Assembly: GCA_028023455.1 (NCBI GenBank)
Contig: JAQFVV010000049.1
Span: forward strand, 2,830,036 to 2,894,035
Length of the DNA: 64,000 nt
Direction of reading: 5' to 3'
Origin: Epiperipatus broadwayi
Lineage: Eukaryota; Onychophora; Udeonychophora; Euonychophora; Peripatidae
Positions 24,185-36,963 of the stretch are shown piece after piece. Each line of letters starts with the position of its first letter. Position 1 is the first letter of the stretch. A model generated the notes under the pieces. The model worked only from the letters and a program-made list of their open reading frames with translations, made no database searches and had not been told where the DNA came from. A program made the position numbers and the translations under genes.

Positions 24185-25634
24185 TTAGGTTTTATCTGGT
24201 GGTTGTCTTTCTCTATTAACATCACATCTGTCTCTGGTATATGGATTTTGATCCCTACCTTCTTGGTCTTCAGTCCTGTCATATGGATGCTTCCATTCTG
24301 TCTCCAATCTTTGTTGTCCATTTTTCTGCCTCCTTGGGTTCCACTCTGTAGAATATCTCCAATTTTCTTGCCATCGTCCACTAGGATCCCATCCATTTTT
24401 TATTATAAGTGGTTCTTTTGGAGGCAGTCTATGTTTATATTCATCCTCTTTCTGGTCGGCCCTGGGGTATTCAATGCACTTAGAAACTCGGCCAGACAGT
24501 CCAGCCTTCCTCTCCGTACTGATTAGTGTCTGTTCTATCTCTTTTGGGAACCCATGCCTAGTTATCTGGAGTATTTGCATCTCAGATAATGGGTTTGCAG
24601 TCATCATCCGTAACTTGGCTACTTGACAGTGAAAGAATGTTGTAAACGATTCCCCCAGTCTCCATTTCTCCTGTGTTATCTGATGCAGCATATCTTCTTG
24701 GAGTTCTTCACTCCAATAACTGGTCCTCAATGCTTTATGGTATTCTGCAAATATTGTGGGCCTCTTGAAACAGGGAGTTCCACCAGACTTGTGATTCATC
24801 CTGCAAGTGACTGCAGGTGACCACTATCTTGGCATCCTCATTCATCCTACTAAACTTGAAATACCGCTCGAGGCTTGCCAAGAGCTCCATAGGGTTTTCT
24901 CCAGGATCTCCAGTGAAAACTTGTATTTTTAGAAATTGGTGGAAGCCAATGGGATAATCCATGCAATTTTCATGGCTCATATCTGTATGTTTTCCAGTGA
25001 TTCTTGGTCATATGCTCTTTACTTCAGTATTGGCACTGTTATTGGCTGACCTACTTATCCTCTCTTCAAATTTTGCATCTAACCTTTCTACTGCCTTGAC
25101 TATCTGGCTTATATTCCACTGCATGCTCGTCAGCATCCTATTCTCTTCTACTCTTATCACTCCCACTTCTTTATCTAACTTTCTTATTCTTTTCTCTGGC
25201 TGCCCTATATCTTCCCTCAGATCAAACTCTGCTGACTCCCTATCTATACTCTCAGCCCTATCTAATTCATCATACACAGATGGCTCCATACTCTTTTCTT
25301 CATCCCACTTAATTTCTCTGTAAAATCCATTTCTTGTGTTCTTAGCCTCTGATTGCTGGATGACATCATTTCTAATTTCTTTCATGGCTTTAGCAATTCT
25401 TTTCTGGTTGTCTATTTCTATCTTTACCCTCCATTCTTCCATCCTTCTCTTTTCTCTGTCCACGTATTCTTTCATGAATTGCTGTTGCTCATCCCTCATT
25501 TGCCTTAGCATATCCATGATATCACTATAGTCTACTTTATCCTTTACTTCCATCTCCTTATCTTCATCCACTTCTCTTACTTCCTTTTCTTGAAGATCCA
25601 TTTTAGCCTGGGACCTTGTATGAATAGATATCAA
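24185..25634 (-). pseudogene. Gypsy gag, one stop and one frameshift
   Basis: The N-terminal piece (25634-25008) starts MISIHTRSQAK, a common Gypsy gag opening, and continues as a highly charged coiled coil with RRMEEW and IAKAMKEI. A single in-frame TGA at 25010-25008 separates it from the capsid start (VFTGDPGENPMELLASLERYF, then SQVWW). Near 24745 a frameshift moves the capsid C-terminal half (WSEELQEDMLHQITQEKWRL) into another frame, ending at 24185. FxG-x-W-type capsid signals are clear. No CCHC knuckle is visible in the basic tail. It is inactive as it stands. Confidence 0.8.
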
Positions 25635-27074
25635 TTTATTTAACCCTTGATCTGTGTTTGTTAGTATTATTTTACTGAACTCTTCTGGATAGATTTATAT
25701 AAAAAATTTCTTTCTACTGACTCTTTGCTTTTTTACTTTGATTATCTATTTAATTTCTTTGTTATCTGTCAGTTAGCATTTAGACCACTAGCCAACCCAA
25801 ACATCCACACTCTGGTTCACCATCTTGTTTTCCTGCCCTAGATTCGTTTGACTAGCTGCCCCACCTTGATGATTGTCCTATATTTCCCCTACTTATCCAA
25901 CTCTGACTCACTATACTTCAATTAATAATGCTCTTATGTATTACCTTTAACTTTAATTTCAATTGAATTCGAGTTCCTGCTATAGGGTAGTGTTAAGTAT
26001 ATTCATTTATTATTCAATTTCGTTAAGGCTATCGCAATTCACCCACACATTTATTTTTCCATTTCTTAATATTCTACATTATACCTTGGTACTTTACTTA
26101 TCGCTTTCTTATCACGGTCATAAAATCCCACCAATATTTTATTTTCTAATATTATGTTTATAGTTTTCAATCACTTTAAGATTACGGCTGTTTAAAACAA
26201 ATCATACACATATATTTCCTTTAACGCACTAACATCCTTCATTACGCTCACTATGTTTGTACTTTATTGATCACTTTACTTTTTTAAAATCATACATATA
26301 TATTTCTTTCCATTTAACAGATATACTTCGTTGTACAAGCTATGTTAGTAATTTATTGATCAAGTTATCCTCACGATTATTTTTAAAATCAGACATATAT
26401 ATTTCCCTCAACTTAATTAAGATGTGTGACTATTCTAGAATCTTATATATATTTTATCAATTTAACTTATATACACGAACATTTTTATCATTTATCATTA
26501 AAAATATTTTATTTTCAGCTTAACTGGGATTTGTTATTATTATATCACACATATATAACTCTTCAACTTCGCTTATATATGCGATTATCCTAGAGTCCTA
26601 CATATATATTTCTTCACTTAACTTAGTTCTGTGACTATTTTAATTATTTAACATTTATAATTACAACCTTACTGAAACTGTTTTATTCTTTTTAACTTAA
26701 CTACTTTATTTTTCGTTACAACAATTACATCTAGATAATCAATTCTTTGTTCGTTACAATTTGGCTGAATACTTGTCTTAGATTATATACATCACTAAGC
26801 ACTTTAAAACTTTCTTAATAAAGAATAAATTCCCTCCTCTTTCTATCCTTTGTACACATTTGATGTTGAAACACATATATAAAGTATTTTAAGGTGAAAA
26901 AATTTATCCCTTTCATCTTCGCTTCTCACCACTCTAACTTATGATGCTAATTTCATATATTTTGAAAACACATATATATATATTTTAGAAAATATTTTTG
27001 TTATCTTATAAAATTAATTCAACATGTGATCACTAATTCACAGTATTAAAAATCCTGGACTCTGGCCCCCAAAA
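25635..27074 (-). other. 5' untranslated leader of the gag-only element
   Basis: A long AT-rich leader between the 5' LTR and gag. Just inside the LTR, element sense reads TTTTGGGGGCCAGAGTCCAG, which is where a primer-binding site should be. I could not match it confidently to a tRNA 3' end. Confidence 0.5.
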
Positions 27075-28717
27075 TGTAACGGAAACCCAGCGATTGATTG
27101 CTTAACTTCACTTTTATTTATATATAATGGGGAATTTTTAAAATTCAAGATCGTCCACTTTCCGCTATTGCAAGCAGAGCGAACATAAATAAGTCTATAT
27201 CCGTACTTGACTGAACCTGTAACTATACGGGTATAGCCCCAGGTTATCTTTCCCGATCAACTATCTCTTGACTGCTGTAAGATTTAACAGAGTTACAGCG
27301 TTTGGATATTTATAAATTTTAATGGGATCAAAATACTGCACCACCAGCTTCACATGTTAATTCAGTACTCAAAATGAGTAATAATTATTTCCCCAAGCCC
27401 TAAGACTATATTACTTTTTGGAGTGGTGAAGAATGAGATGAAACAGATTTAAATCAATAATAAATATATTTAATAAAATCAATTAACACTAAAAGAAATA
27501 CTTTAAATCATTAACCCTCAATAAAAAAAACAGATTATTTGCTATAATGCTATGAGTAAACAAAATAAAAGATCCAATAAATGATTGTACATTTATAAAT
27601 CGTCATTCCGGATATATATAAAAAGTTAAAGAATGTCTTTATCATTCAAAGTTAAGAATTTGACCATTGTGTCAATAAAGGTATGTGCACATGGAAATAT
27701 AAAATGTAGTATACATATTTACCTAGGTTTTTAAGTCTCTGAATTAATTTAAAGTCTTGCTGACTGCCCCGTGGAATTTCTCCACTTCTTTAGCAGGGAA
27801 CTGCCACTCTTAAGTTAGATTTTGGTTGTGGGAACTCCTCCGCATTTAGGACCAAGCAAAAATGAAGCCTCTGGCAAGCACTACATCGGCAGTTGTTACA
27901 TCTAGACGGGAACCATTAGAACACAGTGAGTCTGGATCCACAAGTGATTTGGACGGCCCTTAGCCAGCCATTCTTGATGAGGCACTGACGTTATAAATCA
28001 TATCTTGTTAACTATGGCTGCTTATTATTGGAGCAGTGTTTCCACCAACCTCTCGACAAGAAGTCTCCAACTCTACTCACTATACTGAAACTTTTTAATT
28101 AAAAAATTCCAGTCCTTTGTCCTTTCGATCCTTTATTCTCGCTTTTATTGCCACCTTTCTTTTCTTACTATGTTTTCGGCCATTTACGTAGATTTGTTTT
28201 TTATATAATTTCATAGCACTATTGCATTTATTTATTTCTTTTTTTAATTAAACAGATTTTAATAAAATTCTTTTTTTATTATTTTATTTTGACTTATTGC
28301 TGTCTTTATCCCACTTCAAACACACTCCATACACGCATTTTGTTTTATCGCTAAATGTGTACTTTTATGACCCAGATCCTTATCTTTCGATCATGTTTTA
28401 AATTTCTATTTTATTCTTATTTAAACTTTTCAAACTTTACTTTTCTTATACATCATATTTCAATTTGTCTTTCGTTTAGATTTCTTTATTACTATTAATT
28501 TTCTAATGTACAATTTCAATATTTCTAACTTATTTTTCATTTCACAAAATCTTAACTTTGGAGGGTAAAAGATAAGAATCTTTTCAATTCTAATTCCCTC
28601 TCTTTTCTTAATTAAAACATTTCTTTGTTTATAATTTTTTAAACTCACTTTTTAGTATTCCAAATGCAATATTTAATATTCTTTAAATGTTAAATATCTA
28701 TATGTGTGATCATCACA
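27075..28717 (-). repeat. 5' LTR of the gag-only element
   Basis: It begins TGTAACGG and ends CATCACA with TG...CA termini. Relative to the left copy it has an insertion of roughly 30-40 bp near 27.94 kb and several smaller indels. Confidence 0.9.
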
Positions 28718-28785
28718 ATATATATATATATATTGCAGAGGGTTTCTTTCACAATATATATATATATATTGCAGAGGGTTTCTTT
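28714..28785. repeat. Two-copy 36 bp tandem duplication
   Basis: Copies at 28714-28749 and 28750-28785 (CACA, an AT run, then TTGCAGAGGGTTTCTTT). The unit includes the last four bases of the LTR, so the duplication happened after the element inserted. Confidence 0.85.
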
Positions 28786-29273
28786 TTTAAAATTTAAAGA
28801 TAGTTGACCATATTTATAGTGTATCACACCCTGGGTGGTCTGTGGGCATCTCAGCATATATACAGTGCTACTCTTTTACCAAGTTTGCGTAGGTTAATAT
28901 ACATACATATGGATCTTCATGAAAATAAATAAAAATTCAGGATCTCATATCTATCTCAGATATTTCAATATACGTAACTGGACATAAACAAGAAAACTCT
29001 GTATTCTGAATCCAGGTCATGCATTTAGCGAATGGATTCTACTTTTTTCTCTAACCCAGTTTAAGGCAGAGAGCTATCCGGTATTAACCTCTTGGTTGCT
29101 GTTATGTCTTGAGTTCACAGCCCACAATATGTTATCACCTTAGTGCACAGTACTGTATATTTATATTTAAACAAGGCAAACTCTCTCCATACAGCAGCGC
29201 CACCCTGTGCCAATTGGGGTAATCAATGGATGCCAAAAGGCTTGTGCATAAAATCCCTATCTAGTGCCTATTC

Positions 29274-29332
29274 ATCCAATATCCCCAGACTAGATTCTGG
29301 TTTGTGGCCATCATCAGTGAGGAACCTTGGAT
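29274..29332 (-). ncRNA. Hammerhead ribozyme relic, left arm
   Basis: On the minus strand: AUCCAA outer helix I, CUCA before an intact CUGAUGA core, a helix II reduced to UGG/CCA, and GAAUC in place of GAAAC (A15.1 to U), then UA-GUC. The cleavage triplet is intact, but the A15.1-U16.1 pair is lost. Confidence 0.85.
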
Positions 29333-30002
29333 CTGAGAGCACAGCACCTAGATCTTAGGATCTAATACAACCCTCCAGCAACCACCTTTTATCTCCACTT
29401 AACTACAAAACTCTGAGAATGAAATTGGAAACATAATAATATTTTCAATCTAAGCTCAATAGCTTATATAATCATATGGATCTGAACTCAAGTCAGTACC
29501 TATACATTTTGGTGGCTTTGGCTCTTTAACAACCATAGGTATCACTATCCTATTAGGCAGGATTGGTTTTAAACCACTAAACATCACATGATCACTATCT
29601 CATACTAGCACATAATTGTTATTAAACAAGACAAAACTCTCTCCATACAGTAGTGCCACCCTGTGCCAATCAAAGTAATCAATGGATTGGCACTACTGTA
29701 TGGAGAGTTTTGCCTTGTCTAATAATTAGGTGCTAGTATGAGATAGTGATTATGTGATGTTTAGTGGTTTAACACCAATCCTGCCTAATAGGATAGTGGT
29801 GGCTATAGTTGTTAAAGAAGCAAAGCCACCAAAATGTATGGGTACTGAATTGAATTCAGACCCATATGACTATATAAGCTATTGAGCTTAGATTGAAAAT
29901 ATTATTATGTTTTCATTCTCATAGTTTTGTAGTTAAGTGGAGATAAAAGGTGGTTGCTGGAAAATTGCATTAGATCCTAAGATCTAGGTGCAGTGCTCTC
30001 AG

Positions 30003-30061
30003 ATCCAAGGCTCCTCACTGATGATGGCCACAAGCCAGAAACTAGGCTGGGGATATTGGAT
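30003..30061 (+). ncRNA. Hammerhead ribozyme relic, right arm (best preserved)
   Basis: Outer helix I AUCCAA (30003-30008) pairs with UUGGAU (30056-30061), and proximal helix I CCUCA pairs with UGGGG. The core CUGAUGA is at 30018-30024. Helix II is UGGC-CACAA-GCCA, and GAA with A15.1 and C15.2 follows at 30038-30042. A two-base-pair helix III with a UA loop would follow, but the triplet GUC of other copies is GGC here (U16.1 to G, at 30046). All else matches the type I consensus. This one change should block cleavage. Confidence 0.9.
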
Positions 30062-30779
30062 GAGTAGACACTAGATAGGTATTTTATGCACAAGCCTACT
30101 GGCATCCATTGATTATGCTGGTTGGCACAGGGTGGCACTACTGTATGGAGTTTTGCCTTGTTTAATAACAATTATGTGCTAGTATGAGATAGTGATCATG
30201 TGATGTTATATTTATATTTGTTTTGAAATCTTTCTCAAAATATTATCGAAATGTTTGAATCATAGCTGGAAATTTCTGCTGGGGTCACTATTTTATTTTC
30301 TTTAATCATTCGTAGTGGGCTGTGATTTCAACCCGTCCAAAGTGTTTAGTTGAGTTTGACCACTTATTTATTCCATGTTCCCTATCCATAGAGTTAATGA
30401 ATCATGTTACTCTCTTGATTTTTATGTAACCCATCCATTGGCTGGAAATATTTTTAAGAAAATTTATTAATATAAATTTTGTCTATCATTATCATTACAA
30501 AGAAGGGATTTTTCATATATGTCTGTAGATGGTTGTAGGGTAATAGCCTGCAGCTCAATCAGTGAATCTTTGTAAAATCTTACCAGCATAATTAATAAAA
30601 GTTTCTTTTGTCTGTTATTTATTATCATTAAAACTTTGTAGTATTGTTTGTTTTTCTGTGTGTGTCCCACAAATATAATTCTGGTCATTACAATATCTGC
30701 TTGTTAAAACACACATTTTGTTGGCTTATCTCTCCCTGACCAACTGGGGAAAAAATTAAGAATAAATTCTAGTGAGGTT

Positions 30780-30870
30780 TGGGGAGTAAGTCGCTTAGTA
30801 ACAATCTGGAGGAGTGGTTGATGTTCGAACCCCCTCTACCTGCATCTCTAGGTTAGGTTAAAGCAGCTCT
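30780..30870 (+). repeat. Possible tRNA-like SINE fragment
   Basis: GATGTTCGAACCCCC resembles a pol III B box and is preceded at tRNA-like distance by GTCGCTTAGTAAC. No target duplication or second copy was found. Confidence 0.25.
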
Positions 30871-31574
30871 ACTTTTCATACCATTACAATATAAACTTGC
30901 TGCTTGTGTGTTTGCAATTATTACTAAATATAATAAATAAAATACAAAATAATAAAGATAATAAAAATAATAATTATTAGAGATATAATAATTACATTGA
31001 TAAGATTTTAATAAATGGAAAATTATGATTTTATGTAAATATCATTAGATGGAGTATAGAATAAGTCTTAATAGGTCTTAATGCACATTCCATTCTTTTT
31101 CTCATGGCATGACTAAATCAGGTAATGGCTTATTTTAGCAAATTTCACCATTGGTTTCTGGATACAATTGCACAATTTTGGGTGTTTTGTGACTTTTGCA
31201 TTTCTAGCCATACATAGTAAATAGTCTTTCATTGGCTAGTGTCATATTTGCTACAGTAGATCATTGTATTGAAATATACTTTTAAACGTCAGTACGGTAT
31301 AATGATTGAAACAAATAAGTGCTGGGAAATTGTTTTAACCAGAAGTTTCTCTTGTCTTTATGGGATTACTGCCACATTGCTTCTTGGCTTAAGGCTTAGA
31401 ATATGCTAGACTGGATTGTACTCTGTTGTTTTTCTTGTTATACCCATTTATACTTCTCATTTATTTTTGTTTTCCACACCTAACACAGATTTTAAGTTTT
31501 TTTCCAAGAAATGAATTTATCAAAATCTAGTTACAAGATTTAACATCTATTATTTATAACAACATGTTTATTGC

Positions 31575-31640
31575 TAAACATTTTTTTCATTCTTTAATTA
31601 TGATATATAAACATTTTTTTCATTCTTTAATTATGATATA
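31575..31640. repeat. Two-copy 33 bp tandem duplication
   Basis: TAAACATTTTTTTCATTC and the following 15 bp occur twice in a row (31575-31607, 31608-31640), essentially identical, which suggests a recent local duplication. Confidence 0.85.
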
Positions 31641-32513
31641 AAAAATATACATTTTCTCATTTTTCTTTTTTTTAAATTTACATTAACAATAAAAAGAAAG
31701 AAAAAACTCATTACTGACTTTTAAAAATTGGTCAAGAACTTTCTTAATTTTAGAAAGGGTAATTTATTTGTTTAAAATTCTATCCAGTAGACAAATATGA
31801 ATAGGTCACAAAATATTTGATATTTGTATGAACTACACAATTCAAATTCTTGTGCATATCAAAATTATTTTTCTTTTTTCCTTTACATAATATGAGCTAC
31901 AATTTTATTGCTTTCAATTTTACACAGTATACATACCTTCTTTGTAAAAATTTTAATATTATATTTAAAAAATCTATAGCTCTTTTTTTTCCCTTTTGTC
32001 TAGACTGGTGTACTTAAGTGACCCTAATATATATGTAGTATGTGCACATAAGCACACAGCAACTTATACACTTATTTTTTTACTATGCAGGGTTGTAATG
32101 TAACTAATTTGAACTACATTGAAATATAAATAACATAATAAAATATATATTGGATTCTTTTTTATTTGAATTATTACTACAAACTATGATAGTATATGAT
32201 ATTTAAAGAAAATGTGATAAATTTAATTTTAAAAAGAAACCTATTGTTGCCCCCTTTCCTTCAGTAAGACATTGAAGTTTATATTTTAATAAATATTTTT
32301 ATTACAAAATTATGAATGCATGCGGCCTATTTTGGAAAAAATTCAGGTGTTTATCTTAGTCACTAGGATTGCTTATATATATGTTTCATTCTCAGTAATG
32401 TATATTAATTCCTTAACTGAAAAACGTATGAGTTATAAGGAAAGAGAATATTGTAAATCATATAATACTTGATCATTGTCAATTTTAATTTGTCATTACC
32501 ACTTTACCATTAC

Positions 32514-32514
32514 A

Positions 32515-32540
<26 letters not shown>
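32514..32540. repeat. (AT)n next to an LTR
   Basis: A pure AT run ending at the LTR start, like those at 21612-21648 and 55735-55756. Confidence 0.9.
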
Positions 32541-32545
<5 letters not shown>

Positions 32546-34484
32546 CAGTCAGTGTGTCTTGGAGACACTGTATTTGCCATACAAGAGTGCCACCAGGCCA
32601 TTCAAACCTGAAAAATTTATATAGTAGGCAGATACTTACTGTTAAGATCCAATTTTATTTTATATAAATATGATTGAAATGCCCCAGTCACTAGTTCATG
32701 GAGCAGCAGAGATATTATATATTTTAATTTTAAAGAAATAAAGATAATAAAAAATAAGAATAAGACACTGCCAGATTAACATTACACAGAAAATTTATTT
32801 TGCACATATATAAAATTTAGAATTATTTACTTTAGTATAATGACTACTTTAACATTTGATTTAATTTACTTTTTTTTTACTTTTTATTTTATAAATTCAC
32901 ATAGATGAATTAATATTTTATTAGTATCAAGTATGGATAGACTATATAGATTGCACTTGAAAAAAAAAAATTCTAAATCCCTTATTTAACCCTAGGCCAA
33001 AAGTTCAACAGTCAAACTAATGCCAATCTGTCTGATATATCGATATATTCAATGCAGCATGAATATGACCACACAGTACCATACTGTCAGAAATATACAT
33101 CTGAACAGCATGGTTATCTAGAAGAAATGTCTCTCATCCAGTACAGGAATACTTCATCTGTCTGGCAAGAAGAACAATAAAAAAAACCTCCATAGAAAGG
33201 GATTGTGATTCTTTGCCAACTTACCATCCCATTCCATAGACTAAAGGGGTGATCCAAGGAGCAGGGAATAATGTCTGCTTCTGATGGTCAGTAAGAAATG
33301 GGACTATTTTTCCCAAGTGTGGCATATAATGTGATCCTGCATGTAGTGGATCTTCATGCTACATTTACTAATTACACCGATACATCCAACCCATTAACCC
33401 AATTTAACTGTGAAACAAATAACCTAAGATTAATGCTCCCTTAATTAAACTAACATAACTTTACAATCTATGCAGCCATTCCCACCCAACTTAAATTTAA
33501 CATGATTTAAAAGTTTTAGCTTAACAAAAAAAAAATCATAATAAACACTTAAAAGAATGGAAAAAATAAATTAATGTAAATGATTTTAAAACTACATATG
33601 ATAAAAATAATTATTAATAAATGATTTAGTTTGGTTAGATAGGAATTCATATTTATATTTAAATACTGGAAAAGTTTTATTATTAAAGTTCATTAGTTAT
33701 TGAGTTCTTATGGTTTTAAAAAGGAAAGTCCATATCTTTTAGTTGCTTGCAATTCCGATCCTGTGCTATTTCTAATTTCCATGATGTCTTGGGGAGGCTG
33801 GTATGTTATTAGCCATTCTGTTGGTATTTATTTGGAGTCCTTTATTGTAGCTGGTATAGTTCTTTCCAGGATCTTATTGCAAGACCCCGGTGTCTGCAAT
33901 GTAGGAAAATGATACATTATTTTTCTTTCCTTTGGAAAAACTTAAAAGGGATTGAAAGTGCATCTTTTCAATCCTTTCTCCTTCAACTCTCCTGGAACTA
34001 ACACATATAGCACCCATAATATTTTATTTCCCATCTTTTCCTTTTTATATTAAAATTGCAGATTGACTGAACATGACATCATAATGATGATGATTCTTTT
34101 GTTGTGGTCCATTTCTTGAGAAATTTTTTTTATTGCATATTATGTTCTTATTGTTTTCTCCTATATGACCTTTAATTATAAATTTTGAGATGCCCAAAGG
34201 CTAGTTTAATTTGACTAATTAAAAATAATCATTTCCATTTTTAGCTTTTTTACACAATGAAATTAATTAAATTTTGTACATTCTTAAAGATATATTTTTA
34301 TCTTTAAATCAGTTTTTTCTGAAAATTTAGTTCTATAATACCTTTTTTTTTAATAAAGTTTTTTTAAATAATTTTCCATCTGTGCGAATTTATATATATA
34401 TACAAGTTTAGATGACTTTTAATTTTCAATTTTTAATTCTGAAAAACAAACTTTTATTTGTGAACTTTTTTATTCTAGTTACAT
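32541..34484 (-). mobile_element. Solo LTR, same family as the one in the hAT gene
   Basis: It starts TATAACAGTC, close to the TGTAACAGTC edge of the LTRs at 55757 and 62099, and probably ends GTTACA. It is similar along its length to 16795-18985, with shared AGTAGGCAGATAC, AAGCCACTGCCAG-like and ATCTGTGC segments. There is no internal region and no second LTR nearby. The short ORF at 33700-33912 lies inside it and is not a gene. Confidence 0.65.
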
Positions 34485-35366
34485 TTTAGTTAAATTATTG
34501 AATTCACCGATTAGTTTTAGTTAATTTATTCTGTTGTCATGGATGATGGAAGGATACAAAAGGTACCCTTATCTTTCTATTATACTGGCTGGAATCCTGG
34601 ATAAAAAGGCTGTATTATTCCAAATTTTATGTAATTATTTATTTCATTATTGATCATATTTATCACCCCTTTAAATAGTTATAGTAGTTATTATGATATG
34701 TGAGAACACATTAGCTTTTAAGTGAAGATGAATGTTTCCTAGAGCCTACCAGAATGCCAGTCATATGTGACAGCACAGTATTGTATTTTTCTTATGGTAT
34801 ACAAAAGAACCCTGAGATTATTATCATTATCATTATTCCTTATTTAAGAGGTTATTAATTATTGTTACTATTATAGTTATGCTGTGGCATAAAACAGTTT
34901 GAATTTCAATAATACCATAAGAATGGTATTTTACTTTCATTTTAATCTGTAGGAGTAAAGTTCATTTCCGATCATATTAGCAAATAATTTACGTATATGT
35001 TTTTTTTAAAAAAACATTAACAAAAGCATGAGAAGATATCATTATTATTTAAAGGTGCAGATACTTATAGCTCAGAGAATGTGTTTTTGATAAAGGGAGA
35101 ATGTTATTTTTATTCTAAATTATTAATTAGGGAATGATTGCAGTTTTCTCTCTCTTCCCCAAGTTATTTATTATTTACTGATGATAATTTATTTTATGTT
35201 TTTCATTTTTTTCTTTATCTTAATTGCATATCTTGGCAGCTAAATTTTTATCTCTAACCAACCACTGAGCATAGTCTACATTTTCATTTATAAATCTATA
35301 TTTGTTTGATCAGAGTTTCATAGTAATAGTTATTTATTTATTATGTTAGAAATGAATTATTTCCAC
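34485..35366. other. No gene seen
   Basis: AT-rich, with nothing recognised on either strand. Confidence 0.4.
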
Positions 35367-35379
35367 TAAGTTAAATTAG

Positions 35380-35587
35380 TAATATTTACTGAGGCTATAA
35401 CCTTGATAATATGCATATAAAATGCGATAGTAGGGACCTCTACAGGTGTTTTAACCACAAGCTTACACTATGGTTTGTGGTTAAAACACTTGTAGAGGTT
35501 CCTACTATCGCATTTTATATGCATATTATCAAGGTTGTAGCCTCAGTAAGTATTACTTACGTAATCAATGTGCGTTTAATAAATTTA
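35380..35587. mobile_element. Fold-back element with 13 bp TSD
   Basis: A 208 bp insert between perfect 13 bp repeats (taagttaaattag at 35367-35379 and 35588-35600). Arms of about 82 bp (35380-35460 and 35474-35555) are near-perfect reverse complements with a 13 bp loop. A ~30 bp unpaired AT-rich tail follows the right arm. The sequence is unrelated to the hammerhead family, yet the duplication length is the same. Confidence 0.85.
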
Positions 35588-35600
35588 TAAGTTAAATTAG

Positions 35601-36949
35601 GCTAGAAATGGATTCATCATTCGATTTAATTAGCCATATATATATTCCAATTTGCTACTAATGCTATAGATAAAGCTTTTTGGGTTTGAAAGTATCTTTT
35701 ATCAATTAACTTTCTTCATAGATGAAATATAAATCCAGTAGCTTTCCTGAATGGTTAATTATAATTGAAATAATGCCTTTTTGTTAGCTTCTTTAGATCA
35801 CTCTGCAGAGTAGTTATCTGATTTTTCAAAATATTTTATCCAGTCATCATTTCTTAGGTGTATTGCTTACTATGCTAAAAGTCTGTGTAATATATGCAAT
35901 TGGTCAGTACAAACTATGAATTAATATTAAGTTCTAATAAAATATTTATAAGAACAATAATTTCTCTATTTAACTTTTCAGCCTGAGAGTAACTTATACT
36001 TTCTCTAACTGATGTAATGATGTAAAATCATTGTAGACAACAAACTTGATATCATTTTTTAATTATCTATATTTAGATATTTTGATAAACAATCAATTTA
36101 TTTCTTATCAAAACATTTTTTAAAAAACAAAAGTAAAAGACATGTTTTAAAGTTAATATTATCAAAATAAAAAAGTAAAAATATTCTTTTATTTTTTTAA
36201 ATCAAAATGAAAAAACATGAAAAAGACACTATTTTTTTTAGATTACTTTTTAAAGAGAAAAAAAAATCCTCTCTTTTCATTCTTTTTTTTTTATAGTAAG
36301 TCTAAAAAGAAATAAAAAAGAAGACTTTTAAAAATATTTATAATCACAATTTATCCACTCTACTTTGAACACTTTTTAGCAAAAAAAACCTTTTATTGTA
36401 CATATATGCATACACATTCTTACATTTTGACTGTCCTGCAGTCTTCTTCAGAGTTATAATATAATGAACAAAATAAAATGCATAACTAGATAAAAAATTA
36501 TATTTTCTTAATGTTAATTTATATCTTATCATGATTATATGTGTGGGTGTGTAAACCAACTATCCTAATCAGACAAAAGATTTCAAGTTGTTAATATCAC
36601 TAAATGATATTTTTTATTACAGGTATAAAGTGTCCAGTATATTTTTATATACAAATATCCACAGTTAATCAAGATTTTTTTAAGAGAAAAATATTTTTCT
36701 TATCATTTTCTGTAAACATTGTTTTGTTACTTATAGATTGATATGTATAACTACTGTAAAATTCATCTACTTTTTTGAATTTTTTCTTTGTCTTTTATTA
36801 ATTCTTTTCTGGAGATAGGATGGTAATAATCTTGCATGAGTGGCTACTAACAATTACACACTTAAAATTAAAATAAATAAGGTAATATTTTATTTTTAAT
36901 TTATAAAGTTATGTAAAATATTTCAGTATGTCAAGCTTGTCAAATGCCC
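35601..36949. other. No gene seen
   Basis: AT-rich with homopolymer runs. No gene or repeat recognised. Confidence 0.4.
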
Positions 36950-36963
36950 AAAATGTGAATCCA

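Larger units (their letters stand above)
21649..28717 (-). mobile_element. Non-autonomous Gypsy-like LTR retrotransposon, gag only
   Basis: Complete element of about 7.07 kb on the minus strand: two long LTRs, a ~1.4 kb untranslated leader, a broken gag, and only about 0.9 kb between gag and the purine tract. There is no protease, reverse transcriptase or integrase signal. The LTRs are very similar but differ by many substitutions and small indels, so the insertion is not recent. It would need enzymes from an autonomous relative. Confidence 0.85.
29169..30206. mobile_element. ~1 kb palindromic hammerhead-family element, 13 bp TSD
   Basis: A 1,038 bp insert between 13 bp repeats (tatatttatattt at 29156-29168 and 30207-30219). 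The left half runs through more than one unit to about 29688, then the right half returns as its reverse complement, giving arms of about 500 bp. Each arm has a hammerhead relic, in opposite orientation. The left end starts at unit position ~50 and the right end, read inward, at position 1, which mirrors the other copies. The arms differ by scattered substitutions and small indels, so they have evolved separately since insertion. Confidence 0.9.
30220..32513. other. No gene seen
   Basis: AT-rich. It holds a weak SINE-like patch and a small tandem duplication, listed separately, and nothing else I can support. Confidence 0.35.

Noticed and set aside
24179-24526. 115-aa plus-strand ORF
   Set aside because: It is the antisense shadow of the gag ORF of the minus-strand LTR element.
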